Shown piece by piece: positions 40,822-40,861 of a stretch of DNA of 40,861 bases (its first letter is position 1; each line of letters starts with the position of its first letter). The notes beneath the pieces are model-generated. The model ran no database searches. It saw only the letters and a program-made list of their open reading frames with translations, and was not told where the DNA came from. Location: contig JAFGQG010000122.1 of assembly GCA_016935765.1 (NCBI GenBank), forward strand, positions 1 to 40,861. Reading direction: 5' to 3'. Origin of the DNA: a bacterium (GTDB lineage: Bacteria > UBP14 > UBA6098 > JAFGQG01). The position numbers were made by a program, and so were the translations under genes.

Positions 40822-40861
40822 TTATTTCCTCCTGAATATTATAAATTTCTCACGTCATCTT

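Overview
The window looks like a chromosomal segment of a Gram-negative bacterium with lipid A, an outer membrane and a rod-type MreB. It most resembles an uncultured lineage of the FCB superphylum or its neighbours (Cloacimonadota, Marinimicrobia, Zixibacteria and WOR-3-like groups). The evidence is a fused LpxC-FabZ enzyme, a 'YPNPFN' C-terminal sorting-type tail on an exported LVIVD propeller, a 'TPFTPNNDGAND' gliding/CHU_C-type tail on a 1680-residue secreted protein, and a Fibrobacter-type 'major paralogous' C-lectin-like domain. The phylum cannot be fixed from sequence reading alone. Genes are dense, mostly on the minus strand, and intergenic DNA is AT-rich. Several promoters fit the ordinary TTGACA-N16/17-TATATT pattern rather than the Bacteroidetes TTTG type.

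Layout. 250-2403 (+): exported LVIVD propeller. 2704-11652 (-): a long unit read in the order class III aminotransferase, RNase G, ribosomal protein bL21, BamA, Skp/OmpH, LpxD, LpxC-FabZ. It joins RNA processing and ribosome supply to outer-membrane and lipid A assembly. 11831-19941 (-): a second unit led by a 1264-residue GGDEF/ATPase/HEAT protein behind a strong promoter, followed by DUF366, DUF1844, two glycosyltransferases and UDP-GlcNAc 2-epimerase, probably for surface polysaccharide. 20078-22965 (-): GT2 transferase, YqaA/DedA membrane protein, EF-P and MreB. 23133-25445 (-): tRNA-Pro(GGG), a MerR regulator, the GTPase Der and tRNA-Gly(CCC).

25750-37128 is the accessory, secretory part. 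It holds a three-gene cell-envelope operon (lipoprotein, UbiA-like membrane protein with degenerate aspartate motifs, glycine-zipper protein), a small outer-membrane barrel, a lipoprotein with a Fib_succ_major domain and a hypervariable-looking tail, and the giant Ig-repeat protein. The spacers here carry inverted and tandem repeats. 37197-38687 (+) has a Cys-rich DUF3795 protein and an exported unknown. 38758-40821 (-) is a small metabolic operon: ornithine carbamoyltransferase, aspartate 1-decarboxylase and a stand-alone GlmU-type uridylyltransferase.

No CRISPR array, prophage, transposase or restriction system was seen. The most unusual items are the GGDEF-ATPase-HEAT protein, the alternating Ig-module giant, the degenerate UbiA-like operon, the diversity-type tail of the Fib_succ_major protein, and bL21 with a long acidic tail translationally linked to BamA.
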